From the NCBI GenBank assembly GCA_938082375.1, contig CALKCJ010000036.1:1-33502 (forward strand): 33,502 bases of DNA, written 5' to 3'. How positions within the stretch are numbered: position 1 is the stretch's first letter; each line of letters starts with the position of its first letter. Of the stretch, positions 8,234 to 16,929 are shown in pieces. A program made the translations under genes and the position numbers. The notes below the pieces were generated by a model. That model was not told the DNA's origin and did no database searches. It saw only the letters and a list, made by a program, of their open reading frames with translations. Source of the DNA: an uncultured Thermomicrobiaceae bacterium (GTDB taxonomy: Bacteria > Chloroflexota > Chloroflexia > Thermomicrobiales > Thermomicrobiaceae).

Positions 8234-9016
8234 ATGGCCAGCGATCCGAATCCGACCAAGCCCGCGCGGCGCCGCTGGAGCGCTGGCAACCTGCTGATCG
8301 TCCTGGGAATCCTCCTCCTGGGTGCGGCCCTGGGTACGGCCGCATTCGAGCCCTCAGCCGTCAAGCGGCAGCCCCCGCCTGACCAGGTTGCGACTCCCTC
8401 GAGCACGTTAGCGTCGCGCTGGCCGGCGCTGGTGCAGGCGCCGGTCTCCACGCCTACCCCCGTACCCTCGCCGACACCACGTCCCCAGCCGACGCCGTCT
8501 GTGGGAGCAGCGGTAGAGCCCACCCCGCTTCCCAGCCCCACTCCGACGCCGGTACCGGATATGCCTCCACCGACGCATATCCGCATCCCCTCGGTTGGGA
8601 TCGATGCCCCGGTCGTCGAGGTCGGCTACGAGGTCGTCGAGATCGAGGGCCAGCAGGTCATCCAGTGGCAGGTCGCTGACTACGCTGCCGGCCACCACAG
8701 CACGTCGGCCAGCCCGGGCGAGGGCGGCAATATCGTTATCTCTGGCCATAACGACTGGCGTGGCGAGGTGTTCCGCACCCTCGAGTTCGCCAAGATCGGC
8801 GACGAGGTGATCCTGACGACCCCCAACGGCGAGTACCATTACCAGATCGTCGAGATCCACTACCGCAAGGAGGTCGGTGTCCCCCTGGAGGAGCGGATCG
8901 CGACTGGACGGTTCCTCGATCCGATGCCGGAGGAGCGGGTCACGCTCATCACCTGCTGGCCCTACGGCGTGGACGACCACCGGATCATCGTCGTGGCGAA
9001 GCCGATACAGCAGTAA
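8234..9016 (+). CDS. Sortase (cysteine transpeptidase), membrane anchored
   Basis: A 260-residue protein. A short basic N terminus is followed by one membrane segment (about residues 18-37), a long Pro/Thr-rich spacer (about 45-115) and a sortase catalytic domain. The catalytic triad is visible: His172 in ISGHND, Cys241 in TLITCWP and Arg250 in DDHRIIV. Sortases cleave a C-terminal sorting motif of exported proteins and join them to a cell-surface acceptor or to each other. ATG 8234 follows GGAGG at ideal spacing. No canonical LPxTG substrate is encoded beside it, but the CHRD protein at 28.1-28.7 kb has a related C-terminal tail. The class (D/E/F-like) cannot be decided by eye. Confidence 0.9.
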   Translation: MASDPNPTKPARRRWSAGNLLIVLGILLLGAALGTAAFEPSAVKRQPPPDQVATPSSTLASRWPALVQAPVSTPTPVPSPTPRPQPTPSVGAAVEPTPLPSPTPTPVPDMPPPTHIRIPSVGIDAPVVEVGYEVVEIEGQQVIQWQVADYAAGHHSTSASPGEGGNIVISGHNDWRGEVFRTLEFAKIGDEVILTTPNGEYHYQIVEIHYRKEVGVPLEERIATGRFLDPMPEERVTLITCWPYGVDDHRIIVVAKPIQQ

Positions 9017-9158
9017 GGCGCGCCGCGCTCAGTTCGGCTCTCTGCCGGTCAGCCCCGCATGCTGCCCTCAGCCGCGTGCGAGTATGTTCTGTCGAGCACT
9101 GTGACGAGGCGACCCTTCACAGCCCGTACGGCCTACACCTGGGCGGGAGGCGTGTGCG

Positions 9159-9189
9159 TTGGGAAACACGCTCGCCCAGGCCGTACAAT
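9159..9189 (+). promoter_or_regulatory. Possible promoter for the Ser/Thr kinase gene
   Basis: TTGGGA (9159-9164) and TACAAT (9184-9189) lie on the plus strand with a rather long 19-base spacer. The kinase start is about 65 bases downstream. The -10 is good and the spacing is poor, so this is tentative. Confidence 0.35.
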
Positions 9190-9255
9190 CGAGTGGGCGC
9201 TGGATGATGGCCTGTCAGGCGTTTACCGGGGAACTCGAGGAGGACAGGAGGACGC

Positions 9256-10962
9256 TTGCCGCCGACCGGATCACGCGTCATCGCCGGCCGCTACCACCTG
9301 CTCCAGCGACTGGGCGATGGCAGCACCGCCACCACCTACTTGGCCGAGGACGAATTGCTCGGCCGTCGCGTGGCGGTCAAGCTCTTCCGATCAGAATACC
9401 TTGTCGATCCGCGCGAGCGGGCCCGCTTCGAGCGAGAAGCTCGGGCTGCGGCGGCTGTCTCCCACCCCAACGTCGTCCAGGTCTTCGACGTCGGCCAGGA
9501 GGGCGACACACGCTACCTGGTCATGGAGTGGGTGGACGGCACCGACCTTAAGCGCCTGATCCGTGAGCGGGCGCCCCTGCCAGCGGAGGAAGCTGCGCGG
9601 CTTATGCTCGACCTGCTTCGCGGGCTGGCCGCGATTCACCGCGCCGGCATCATCCACCGCGACGTCAAGTCCCAGAACGTGCTGATCGATCGCTCGGGCC
9701 GCGCGAAGCTCGCCGATTTCGGCATCGCTCGCACGGCGCGCGATACGGGCCTGACCGAAACCGGCTCGGTGATCGGCACAGCGGCCTACATGGCGCCGGA
9801 GCAGGCGACCGGCCGGCCGGTCTCACCGGCGACCGATCTCTACGCTGCCGGCGTGATCCTCTACGAGCTGCTCACTGGCCGGCTACCCTTCAGCGGAGAG
9901 AACCCCCTCGAGGTCCTCTACCAGCACGTCCACGAACCACCGATTCCACCGCGACGCCACAACTCTGCGATCTCCCCAGCGCTGGAGGCGGTGGTGTTGC
10001 GGGCGCTGGCCAAGAGCCCGGAAGAGCGGTTCCGCTCGGCCGAGGCGATGGCCGCGGCGCTGGAAGCCGCCATCGCCTCGCCGCAGAAGGTTCCACCGGG
10101 GATCGCGCTCATGCCCTCGCTCTCGCGCCGCGGACAGGTCCGCGCCCTCGCCCGGCCAGCCCAGCGTGTCGCTGGGCGCTCCGGCTGGCAGCCGGTGCTG
10201 ATGGCCGGAGGGGTCACCGTGTTGGCGCTGGTCCTGGTGCTGGCCCTGACCCTGGCGTCCTCCGGCGGCGGTGACCCTGTGGCGACGCCGACGCCAGCCT
10301 CGGAGCCGACTGCGACCGTCCCTGTCGTCGTCCCTGCGCCGTCTCCGACCCCGACCGCGACGCCAGCGCCGACGGCTACGCCGATGCCTTCTCCCACACC
10401 TTCACCGACGGCGACGCCGGAGCCGACACCGACCCCGCGGCCGACCGCAACCCCGACGCCGGAGCCGCGGCCGCCGGTCGAGCTCGTGCTTCCGCCCGAA
10501 GTGCGGCGATTCCTCCAGCGGCTGGGCAATGGGTGGGAGAGACAGAGCTTCAATCCGAGCGATCTGGCAGGCGCCTACGTGCCGGAGCGTGACGGTGCGC
10601 GTGGCTTCCCCAGGGAGCTGCGAGACGCGGCGCTGTTGTTCGGAGAGCCGAGCGGCTTTCACACCGGCACGGTGACGATGCAGGTGGCGAGCACCCGAGG
10701 GCCGCTGCTCCTCGAGATCGAGGGGCGGAGCAGCAACGGTGCTCCCTTCCAGCTCCTCGTGAACGGGACGACGGTCTGGGAGGGTGAGGCTCCCTTCTCA
10801 GATCGCCAGTGGGAGCGCGTCGTCTTCTCGCTCGCTGCGCTCCCAGCGAGTTCTGACGGCACGCTCACGGTCGCACTCCGAAACGCGAGTCCCCGGGGAG
10901 AGATCGCCGAGGAGCCCTGGATCGCTGTGCAGGCGCTTACCCTCTACGTCCAAGGCGACTGA
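9256..10962 (+). CDS. Transmembrane eukaryotic-like Ser/Thr protein kinase with extracellular sensor domain
   Basis: A 568-residue protein from TTG 9256, chosen for the AGGAGG four bases upstream and the kinase fold starting at residue 10. The kinase domain spans about 10-275 with a glycine loop (LGDGSTATTY), VAVK lysine, catalytic HRDVKSQN, DFGIA, and GTAAYMAPEQ. A membrane segment lies near 312-335, then a Pro/Thr-rich stalk (about 345-415). The last 150 residues form a beta-rich extracellular domain of unrecognised family; no PASTA repeats. This is the PknB-type layout in which an outside domain signals to a cytoplasmic kinase. The downstream genes do not reveal its substrates. No phosphatase gene is adjacent. 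Confidence 0.92.
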   Translation: MPPTGSRVIAGRYHLLQRLGDGSTATTYLAEDELLGRRVAVKLFRSEYLVDPRERARFEREARAAAAVSHPNVVQVFDVGQEGDTRYLVMEWVDGTDLKRLIRERAPLPAEEAARLMLDLLRGLAAIHRAGIIHRDVKSQNVLIDRSGRAKLADFGIARTARDTGLTETGSVIGTAAYMAPEQATGRPVSPATDLYAAGVILYELLTGRLPFSGENPLEVLYQHVHEPPIPPRRHNSAISPALEAVVLRALAKSPEERFRSAEAMAAALEAAIASPQKVPPGIALMPSLSRRGQVRALARPAQRVAGRSGWQPVLMAGGVTVLALVLVLALTLASSGGGDPVATPTPASEPTATVPVVVPAPSPTPTATPAPTATPMPSPTPSPTATPEPTPTPRPTATPTPEPRPPVELVLPPEVRRFLQRLGNGWERQSFNPSDLAGAYVPERDGARGFPRELRDAALLFGEPSGFHTGTVTMQVASTRGPLLLEIEGRSSNGAPFQLLVNGTTVWEGEAPFSDRQWERVVFSLAALPASSDGTLTVALRNASPRGEIAEEPWIAVQALTLYVQGD

Positions 10963-11228
10963 CGGCGCTAGTCGCGCGGCCGAGACGCCCGCGATACCGG
11001 CTAGGCGCTCGTCTTGTGCTGTACGTCTAGCGTACTCGCCGCATCACGTCGTGTTCGCGCTCGTTGCCTTCCGCCACGCGGTGCCTTTCGTCGTTCCTAT
11101 CGCCAGTGGGATGCGCAGCGTAAGCGTGATTACGGTCGCTGTGTCAACCGGTGTGATACGCTGGAGACGCGGCGCGGCTGGGTGGCCGCGCTGGCGCGTG
11201 CTGGCTCGCGAACCGGAGAGGCGCTGAC

Positions 11229-12089
11229 GTGTTCGAGGTCACTATCGGGATGGATCCGAACATCGCCCGGGTGGGGCCATTTCTCTTGACCTGGCACGGC
11301 GTGTTCACCGCGCTCGCGATCCTGGCCGCGCTGCCGATCGCACACCGCGAGCTGCGCCGTCGTGGCCTGGAGCTACCGAACTTCGATACCTTCGCCTTCT
11401 TCACCGTGATCGGCGGGGTGATCGGTGCCCGGCTCTTCTATGTGCTCGACCATCCCGAGCTGTTCGTCGACGACCCCCTGCGGGTCCTGGCCGTGCAGGA
11501 AGGCGGCCTGGCGATCTATGGCGCAGTCTTCGGTGGCTTCGTCACCGTACTCCTGCTCAGCCGTATCTACCGGCAACCCTTCGGCGTGCTGGCCGACTCG
11601 ATCGCGCCAGGGCTGCTCCTTGCCCAGGCCATCGGCCGGATCGGCTGCGTGATCAACGGCGACGCTTGGGGCGGTCCCTGCACCTGTCTCGCCTGCGCGG
11701 GCGCCCAGGCTGCGGCCCCGGCAGGTGGTGGGCTGGGCTACTGCCCCTTCGCCTTTACCTATACCCATCCCGACGCGATCATCCCCCACGACCTGCTCGG
11801 CGTACCGACTCATCCCTACCCGGTCTACGACATTGTCGTGAACCTGCTGGTGCTCGCGGTGATCTGGCGGCTGCGCGGTCGCGCGCTACCCTCTGGCGCG
11901 CTGTTCGCTCTTGCGGCCGTGCTCTATTCAGTGGGCCGCTTCTTCATCAGCTTCGTGCGCCAGGAGCGCGTCTGGCTCTGGGGACTCCAGCAGGCACAGG
12001 TCGTCGCGATCGCTGCCGGGCTCGCCGCTCTGATCGCCCTGATCTGGCTGCTGCGCCGCCCGTCCCCGGCAACCACGCCGGCCGCCTAG
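11229..12089 (+). CDS. lgt: Prolipoprotein diacylglyceryl transferase
   Basis: A 286-residue polytopic membrane protein. It transfers diacylglycerol from phosphatidylglycerol to the lipobox cysteine of prolipoproteins, the first step of lipoprotein maturation. The Lgt signature is present as GRIGCVINGDAWGGP, and the N-terminal WHGVFTALAIL, the HRELRRRG loop and a GARLFYVLDHP region fit the family. Two details differ from the usual form: Cys replaces the common Asn/Cys-variable position after GRIG, and a Cys-rich insertion (GPCTCLACAG and a later GYCPF) follows the signature. GTG 11229 is preceded by GGAGAGG. Its clients in this window include the cupredoxin lipoprotein and the ABC binding protein. 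Confidence 0.93.
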   Translation: MFEVTIGMDPNIARVGPFLLTWHGVFTALAILAALPIAHRELRRRGLELPNFDTFAFFTVIGGVIGARLFYVLDHPELFVDDPLRVLAVQEGGLAIYGAVFGGFVTVLLLSRIYRQPFGVLADSIAPGLLLAQAIGRIGCVINGDAWGGPCTCLACAGAQAAAPAGGGLGYCPFAFTYTHPDAIIPHDLLGVPTHPYPVYDIVVNLLVLAVIWRLRGRALPSGALFALAAVLYSVGRFFISFVRQERVWLWGLQQAQVVAIAAGLAALIALIWLLRRPSPATTPAA

Positions 12090-12252
12090 CGGGGTGCGCC
12101 CGCCGCTCAGAGGGTGCGAATCGCCTCGATCCGCGCGTCATCGCCTTGAGCCCCTTGCGCCTCTCGCTTACGCTTAGCGTCAACGGCGACCGCCCATGGA
12201 GCGATTGCCGCGTGGGCGGATCGGGCCAGCAAACGGGGTAGGGGGTGGGCGC

Positions 12253-13902
12253 ATGAAGGTCGCCGACGCTGTAGCCGAGATCCTCAAGCGTGAGGGCGTC
12301 GAGTTCCTCTTTGGATATCCGGTCAACCCGATTATCGAGGCCGCCGCGCGGGCCGACATACGGACCGTCATCGTGCGCCAGGAGCGAACCGGCATCCACA
12401 TGGCCGACGCCGTCAGCCGAATAACCTCCGGCGAGCGGATCGGTGTCTTCGCTATGCAGCACGGGCCGGGCACCGAGAACTCGTTCGGCGGCGTGGCCCA
12501 GGCCTACGGCGACTCCGTGCCGATCGTCGTGCTGCCGGCCGGCTACCCGCGCCAGCTCACCAACATCCCGCCCAACTTCAACGCGTTCCTCAACTACCAG
12601 CACATCACCAAGTGGGCCGAGCAGGTCACGGTGGCCGCAGCCGTGCCGGAAGCCTTGCGGCGCGCCTTCACCCAGGCCAGGAACGGCCGGCCTCGCCCAG
12701 CGCTGGTCGAAATCCCGACCGACCTCTTTGCCGAGGAGGTGCCGGAGCCGCTCAGCTACCGCCCGGCGCCGCGGCTGCGCACGGCCCCCGACCCGCAAGT
12801 GGTGGACGAGGTCGCTGGCGTGCTGGTCGCGGCCGAGCGGCCGGTCATCTACGCCGGCCAGGGGGTCCACTATGCCCGCGCCTGGAACGCCCTGCGCGAG
12901 CTGGCTGAGCTGTTGGAGGCGCCGGTCACTACCAGCCTCCAGGGGAAGAGCGCCTTTCCGGAAGACCATCCCCTCGCGCTCGGCTCGGGCGGCCGGGCAA
13001 TCCCGAAGACCGTGCACCATTTCCTGCAGCGGGCCGATGTGATCTTCGGCATTGGCTGTAGCTTTACGACGACCAACTACGGGGTGGCGATCCCGGCCGG
13101 CAAGACGATCGTGCATGCCACCCTTGATCCGACGGACGTGAACAAGGACGTGGCGGCTGACTACGCACTGCTTGGTGATGCCCGGCTGATCCTGGAGGCG
13201 CTGGTCGCAGCGGTGCGCGAGCGCCTCGGCGGGCGACCGCGGGGCCGGGCCAAGACGGTGGTTGGTGAAATCCGTGCCGTGCGGGAGGAGTGGCTGCGGG
13301 AGTGGATGCCTCTCCTCACCTCGGACGAGAAGCCACTCTCGCCGTACCGGGTGATCTGGGATCTGATGCACACGGTTGATGTCGCCAACACGATCATCAC
13401 CCACGATGCCGGCAGCCCGCGGGATCAGCTCTCGCCGTTCTGGGTGTGCCGGGAGCCGCTGACCTATATCGGCTGGGGCAAGACCACGCAGCTCGGCTAC
13501 GGGTTAGGCCTGGCGATGGGGGCCAAGCTCGCCCGGCCGGAGAAGCTGTGCATCAACGTCTGGGGTGACGCGGCGATCGGCTTCACCGGCCTCGATTTCG
13601 AGACCGCTGTGCGCGAGCGGATCCCGATCCTCTCGGTGCTGCTCAACAACTTCTCGATGGCGATCGAGCTGCCGGTCATGCCAGTGGCTACAGAGAAATT
13701 CCGAGCGACCGACATCAGTGGAAACTACGCCGAGTTCGCGCGGGCGCTGGGCGGCTATGGCGAGCGCGTGACCGAGCCGGGCGAGATTGTGCCGGCGATC
13801 CGGCGGGCGATTCGCCAGGTCGAGGACGGCACGCCTGCCCTGCTCGAGTTCATCACCGCTAAGGAGATCCGCTTCTCGCTTCCACCGGTGGCGACGCCGT
13901 AG
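12253..13902 (+). CDS. Thiamine diphosphate-dependent enzyme, acetolactate-synthase-like large subunit
   Basis: A 549-residue protein beginning MKVADAVAEILKREGVE, the typical start of the POX/AHAS family. The N-terminal PYR domain has the conserved catalytic glutamate in VRQERTGIHMADA. A middle domain contains YAGQGVHYA, and the C-terminal PP domain has the ThDP/Mg signature from GDAAIGF to LLNN. Such enzymes decarboxylate 2-oxo acids. The exact reaction is not evident: it is unlike biosynthetic IlvB in several places, and there is no small-subunit gene (ilvN) nearby, so 'acetolactate synthase' should be used loosely. ATG 12253 follows a G-rich site and is preferred over an in-frame ATG 57 bases upstream. 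Confidence 0.85.
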   Translation: MKVADAVAEILKREGVEFLFGYPVNPIIEAAARADIRTVIVRQERTGIHMADAVSRITSGERIGVFAMQHGPGTENSFGGVAQAYGDSVPIVVLPAGYPRQLTNIPPNFNAFLNYQHITKWAEQVTVAAAVPEALRRAFTQARNGRPRPALVEIPTDLFAEEVPEPLSYRPAPRLRTAPDPQVVDEVAGVLVAAERPVIYAGQGVHYARAWNALRELAELLEAPVTTSLQGKSAFPEDHPLALGSGGRAIPKTVHHFLQRADVIFGIGCSFTTTNYGVAIPAGKTIVHATLDPTDVNKDVAADYALLGDARLILEALVAAVRERLGGRPRGRAKTVVGEIRAVREEWLREWMPLLTSDEKPLSPYRVIWDLMHTVDVANTIITHDAGSPRDQLSPFWVCREPLTYIGWGKTTQLGYGLGLAMGAKLARPEKLCINVWGDAAIGFTGLDFETAVRERIPILSVLLNNFSMAIELPVMPVATEKFRATDISGNYAEFARALGGYGERVTEPGEIVPAIRRAIRQVEDGTPALLEFITAKEIRFSLPPVATP

Positions 13903-14520
13903 CGCGGAGCTGGCCAAGCTGGGCATGGCAGCCGACTTCCAGGCGGCCGGTCGCCAGGGCTTGATTGCGCTCGCGTCCCAGCCGCTGATCCCTGGCAGCA
14001 GAGTCGCCGGGTGGTGCTCACCGTGCGGCGGGGGCAGGACGACAACCTGCTGGCACACCACCGGATGGAAGCGCCTGCACGGCCAGTGGCCGTACGTACG
14101 GCCACGCACCGGGCCCTGAGCCGGTAGCGCGTGGGTGCGCTCCTCGTCATTCAGTCCGAGGCATGTGGGGCGGCTGTGCTGCTGGTGGGACGGCGCAGCG
14201 GGGTGTGAGCGGGCACTGATCGATGGCCGGTCGCCCATCTGGACGAACGTTGTGTGCACGTGCGGTCAGCGGCGTGGTTGGCACGATCGATTCCTGAATG
14301 AGCTGAAATTCGGGCTGAAGCGGCATGTGGTGGCCCTGGAGTGGAGTGGCCAAGGGCGCTAGAGAAGAAAGGGCGGCAAAGGGCACGGTTCGGTGCAGCA
14401 CTGCCGCTGCCCTGGGGGTACTGACACCGGCCTTGCTGGATGCGCCGGGAGCGGTTTGGTCGAGGTCGCCTGTCCGCTCGTGCGGCACTTGGTGGTGCGG
14501 TGGTGGCAGCTCTACTGGAA
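13903..14520. other. Intergenic region between convergent genes, no recognised gene
   Basis: Some 620 bases between the ThDP enzyme and the terminator of the ABC operon. Frames open on both strands give low-complexity, Arg/Ser-rich products with no family resemblance. The only structures I see are the 20-base palindrome at 14086-14105 and the hairpin starting at 14521. It may contain decayed sequence. Confidence 0.45.
14086..14105. repeat. 20-bp perfect palindrome
   Basis: GTGGCCGTAC followed directly by its reverse complement GTACGGCCAC. It lies 184 bases after the ThDP-enzyme stop in non-coding sequence. It has no loop and no T tract, so it fits a protein-binding site or cruciform better than a terminator. 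Confidence 0.5.
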
Positions 14521-14556
14521 AGCCGGATCCCTGCTTACTGTAGCAGGGATCCGGCT
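14521..14556 (-). terminator. Hairpin terminator after the ABC transporter operon
   Basis: Two perfectly complementary 14-base arms (AGCCGGATCCCTGC at 14521-14534 and its complement at 14543-14556) enclose an 8-base loop. It lies about 40 bases past the stop of the binding-protein gene. On the minus strand it is followed by CTTTCC, a weak U tract. It could also stop plus-strand transcripts from the ThDP gene. Confidence 0.7.
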
Positions 14557-14594
14557 ACCGGCTCGGTCAGCTCGGTCTACCACAGACGAGTTAG

Positions 14595-16031
14595 TTAGCC
14601 CTCGCGGCGCTTTAACTGTTCGATGACCGGTTTGGCCTCACGCTCGAGCGTGCGCGCGACATCATTGAGGACGGACTTGGGATCCTCGAGCTGAATCGTC
14701 AGGCGCTCGAGCCCTTTGCCGATGATTTGGTCTCCATTTGGAATCCAGACGCGCGCTGCATCTTGTGGCTGCGTCTTGGGCAATTGGTTGACGGCGGTTT
14801 GGAAGTTCGGGTTTTCCTGATAGAACTTTTCCATCTCTGGGCTTGTCACGGCCGATTTCCGCACCGGCATGTATCCGGTATTCTGAGACCACCATGCGGT
14901 CTGCTCGGGTGACGTCGCAAAGGCCAAATACCTGAAGGCTGCCTCCTGAATTTCCTGCGGCTTGTTACGCAAGATGGCGAGTCCCGAGCCACCGGTACAA
15001 CACCCGAAACCCTTCGGCCCTTCGGGCAGAAACGCTGTCCCAACCGGGAAGCTGGCCGACTTCGTAATACCGCGGAGGGAAGCCGTTGAGGCTTTCATCG
15101 CAGCGGTGCCGCCGTTGACGAACTCGGCAACGATATCCTTGGACGGGACCGCCCATCCGTCGCGCACCGACGCGAGATAGAACGTAGCAGCCTCGACAGC
15201 CGGATCTTCCTGAATGCGGATCGTGAAGTCCGGATCAGAGTACCGTCCACCCCACTGCCAGACGACAGGCTGGAACAGCCATGCGATGTAGGAAGCAGCG
15301 CTGGGATGAGCGAATGCATAGCGAACCGTGTTGCCTCCCTCTTGTTTGACAAGCTTCGGTACCCACTCGAGAAACTCGCTCCACGTGTTCGGCCCGCGAT
15401 CCGGTAGGCCAGCCTCCTCCCAGACCTGTTTGTTGTAATAGAAGAGCGGTGTCGATCGGGCAAAGGGAACCCAGTAGACGACGCCCTTGCGTGTTCCTTC
15501 ATTGATCAGCGGATCGACATAGTCCGAGGTGTCGATTCCGTTCGCCGCGAACAGGTCGTCCAGAGGCAACAGCACCTCGTTGAGGTAGAACTTGAACCAC
15601 CACACATCGGAGAGGAGCACGATGTCCGGCGTTGCACCGGCTGCCAGAGCTTGCGTTAACTTCTGTGCCGTTTCCTCGTAGTTGCCTTGATACTGATAGT
15701 CGACCTCAACTTCGTCTTGGGACTGGTTGAACCGCTGCACCATCCCTTGCTCGGCTTCGCCGAGGACTCCGCTGAACGAGCCCCAGTAGACGACTTTCAC
15801 TTTCGTGGTCGGCTTCGCGCTTACGGCTGGCGCTGTTGGGCTGGCCATCGGTCTGCTCTGCTGTGCCGGTGTCGCAGTCGGTGCTGAACCACCCGTAGGT
15901 GCTGCGGTCCCGGAGGGTGCTGCAGTCGGTGTAGTCGCATTCTGACCACAGGCAGCAAGCAGAGCCGTCGCGGTCAGGCCGCTCAAAGCGACCAGCAGGC
16001 GCCGTCGGGTGATCATTCGCTCAAGCTTCAT
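14595..16031 (-). CDS. ABC transporter extracellular solute-binding lipoprotein (UgpB-like)
   Basis: A 478-residue precursor. The N terminus has twin arginines (TRRRLLVALSG), a hydrophobic stretch and a lipobox ending LLAACGQ, so it is a lipid-anchored exported protein, possibly Tat-routed. A Pro/Thr/Ala-rich linker (about 30-75) tethers the binding domain, which begins VKVVYWGSFSG and has the type-1 sugar-binding pattern (PDIVLLSDVW, FYYNKQVWEEAGLP, GGSGLAI). Members bind oligosaccharides or glycerol-3-phosphate/glycerophosphodiesters. Divergence from a glycerophosphodiesterase favours the latter, by inference. It is transcribed last, after the two permease genes. ATG 16031 has GGAGGA about 10 bases upstream. 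Confidence 0.9.
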   Translation of the reverse strand: MKLERMITRRRLLVALSGLTATALLAACGQNATTPTAAPSGTAAPTGGSAPTATPAQQSRPMASPTAPAVSAKPTTKVKVVYWGSFSGVLGEAEQGMVQRFNQSQDEVEVDYQYQGNYEETAQKLTQALAAGATPDIVLLSDVWWFKFYLNEVLLPLDDLFAANGIDTSDYVDPLINEGTRKGVVYWVPFARSTPLFYYNKQVWEEAGLPDRGPNTWSEFLEWVPKLVKQEGGNTVRYAFAHPSAASYIAWLFQPVVWQWGGRYSDPDFTIRIQEDPAVEAATFYLASVRDGWAVPSKDIVAEFVNGGTAAMKASTASLRGITKSASFPVGTAFLPEGPKGFGCCTGGSGLAILRNKPQEIQEAAFRYLAFATSPEQTAWWSQNTGYMPVRKSAVTSPEMEKFYQENPNFQTAVNQLPKTQPQDAARVWIPNGDQIIGKGLERLTIQLEDPKSVLNDVARTLEREAKPVIEQLKRREG

Positions 16032-16086
16032 CTTTCTTCGTCCTCCTCTGCTGTAAGCCTGCGCTCTGCCCTGGCACTCCGCGTGC

Positions 16087-16929
16087 TCAGCCTTTCAGCG
16101 CGCCACCTCCAATCCCTTTGACAATCCAGCGCTGAGCGGCGATGTACACGGCCAGCATGGGCAAAAGGGCCATCACCGTTCCGGCCAGGATTGACCCCCA
16201 GTTCTGCACCCCCTCCACCTGGTAGAGGTAGGCCACTCCCACGGGTACGGTTCGCCACTCCAACCGGTTGGTCACGACGAGTGGCCAGAGGAAGTCGTTC
16301 CAGTGCGCCACCAGATAGATCACTAGGAAGGTCACGATGACCGGGCGAGAGAGCGGGATCACCACGTGCCGGAGTAGGCCCATGTGTCCACACCCATCAA
16401 GCCGCGCCGCATCGAGGAGGTCTCGCGGTAGGGTGAGGAAGTGCTGACGGAAGAGGAAAACGCCAAAAGCCACCGCAGCAACTGGGATGATGAGTCCTTG
16501 GTAGGTATTGATCCAGTTCAGTCGCGCAGCGGTCAGGTAGTTGGGTAGAAGCGTCACCGTGTTTGGTACCAACAGCGCAGCAAGAATGACCGAAAAGACG
16601 AGTCCCTTCCCACGCACGCGCAGGAACACGAGTGCATATGCTGACAGTAGCGCGAACGTCAGCTCCAGCGCGACAGCTCCGCTCGTCGTCACGAGGCTGT
16701 TGACGAAGAAGCGCCCCAAGGGCACCGCCCGCCACGCTTCGACGAAGTGGTTCCATTGCGGCTCACGCGGGATCCAGACCGGTGGGAAGGTATAGATTTC
16801 TCGATTGGTCTTGAGCGCTCCGGTCATCACCCAATAGAGGGGGAGTCCCATGACGATGACCACCAGCGTGACGAGCAGACTGGCAAGGAGCCGGCCAGCG
16901 TGGCGCCGCAGTTTGGTCGGCCTAGTCAT
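16087..16929 (-). CDS. ABC sugar transporter permease, UgpE/MalG type
   Basis: A 280-residue integral membrane protein with about six segments. It has the MalG/UgpE N-terminal YWVMTGALKTNREIY pattern and an EAA loop, DAARLDGCGHMGLLRHVVIP, which contacts the ATPase. It forms the membrane channel with the other permease. Its start overlaps the end of the upstream permease gene by 8 bases, consistent with coupled translation, and the binding-protein gene follows after 55 bases. No ATPase gene is present in the operon, so a shared MsmK/UgpC-type ATPase elsewhere is expected. Confidence 0.92.
   Translation of the reverse strand: MTRPTKLRRHAGRLLASLLVTLVVIVMGLPLYWVMTGALKTNREIYTFPPVWIPREPQWNHFVEAWRAVPLGRFFVNSLVTTSGAVALELTFALLSAYALVFLRVRGKGLVFSVILAALLVPNTVTLLPNYLTAARLNWINTYQGLIIPVAAVAFGVFLFRQHFLTLPRDLLDAARLDGCGHMGLLRHVVIPLSRPVIVTFLVIYLVAHWNDFLWPLVVTNRLEWRTVPVGVAYLYQVEGVQNWGSILAGTVMALLPMLAVYIAAQRWIVKGIGGGALKG

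Noticed and set aside
11947-13404. Long minus-strand open frame of 485 codons antisense to the ThDP enzyme
   Set aside because: The opposite strand encodes a clear ThDP enzyme with catalytic motifs. The antisense product has no family resemblance, and such frames are expected in high-GC DNA.
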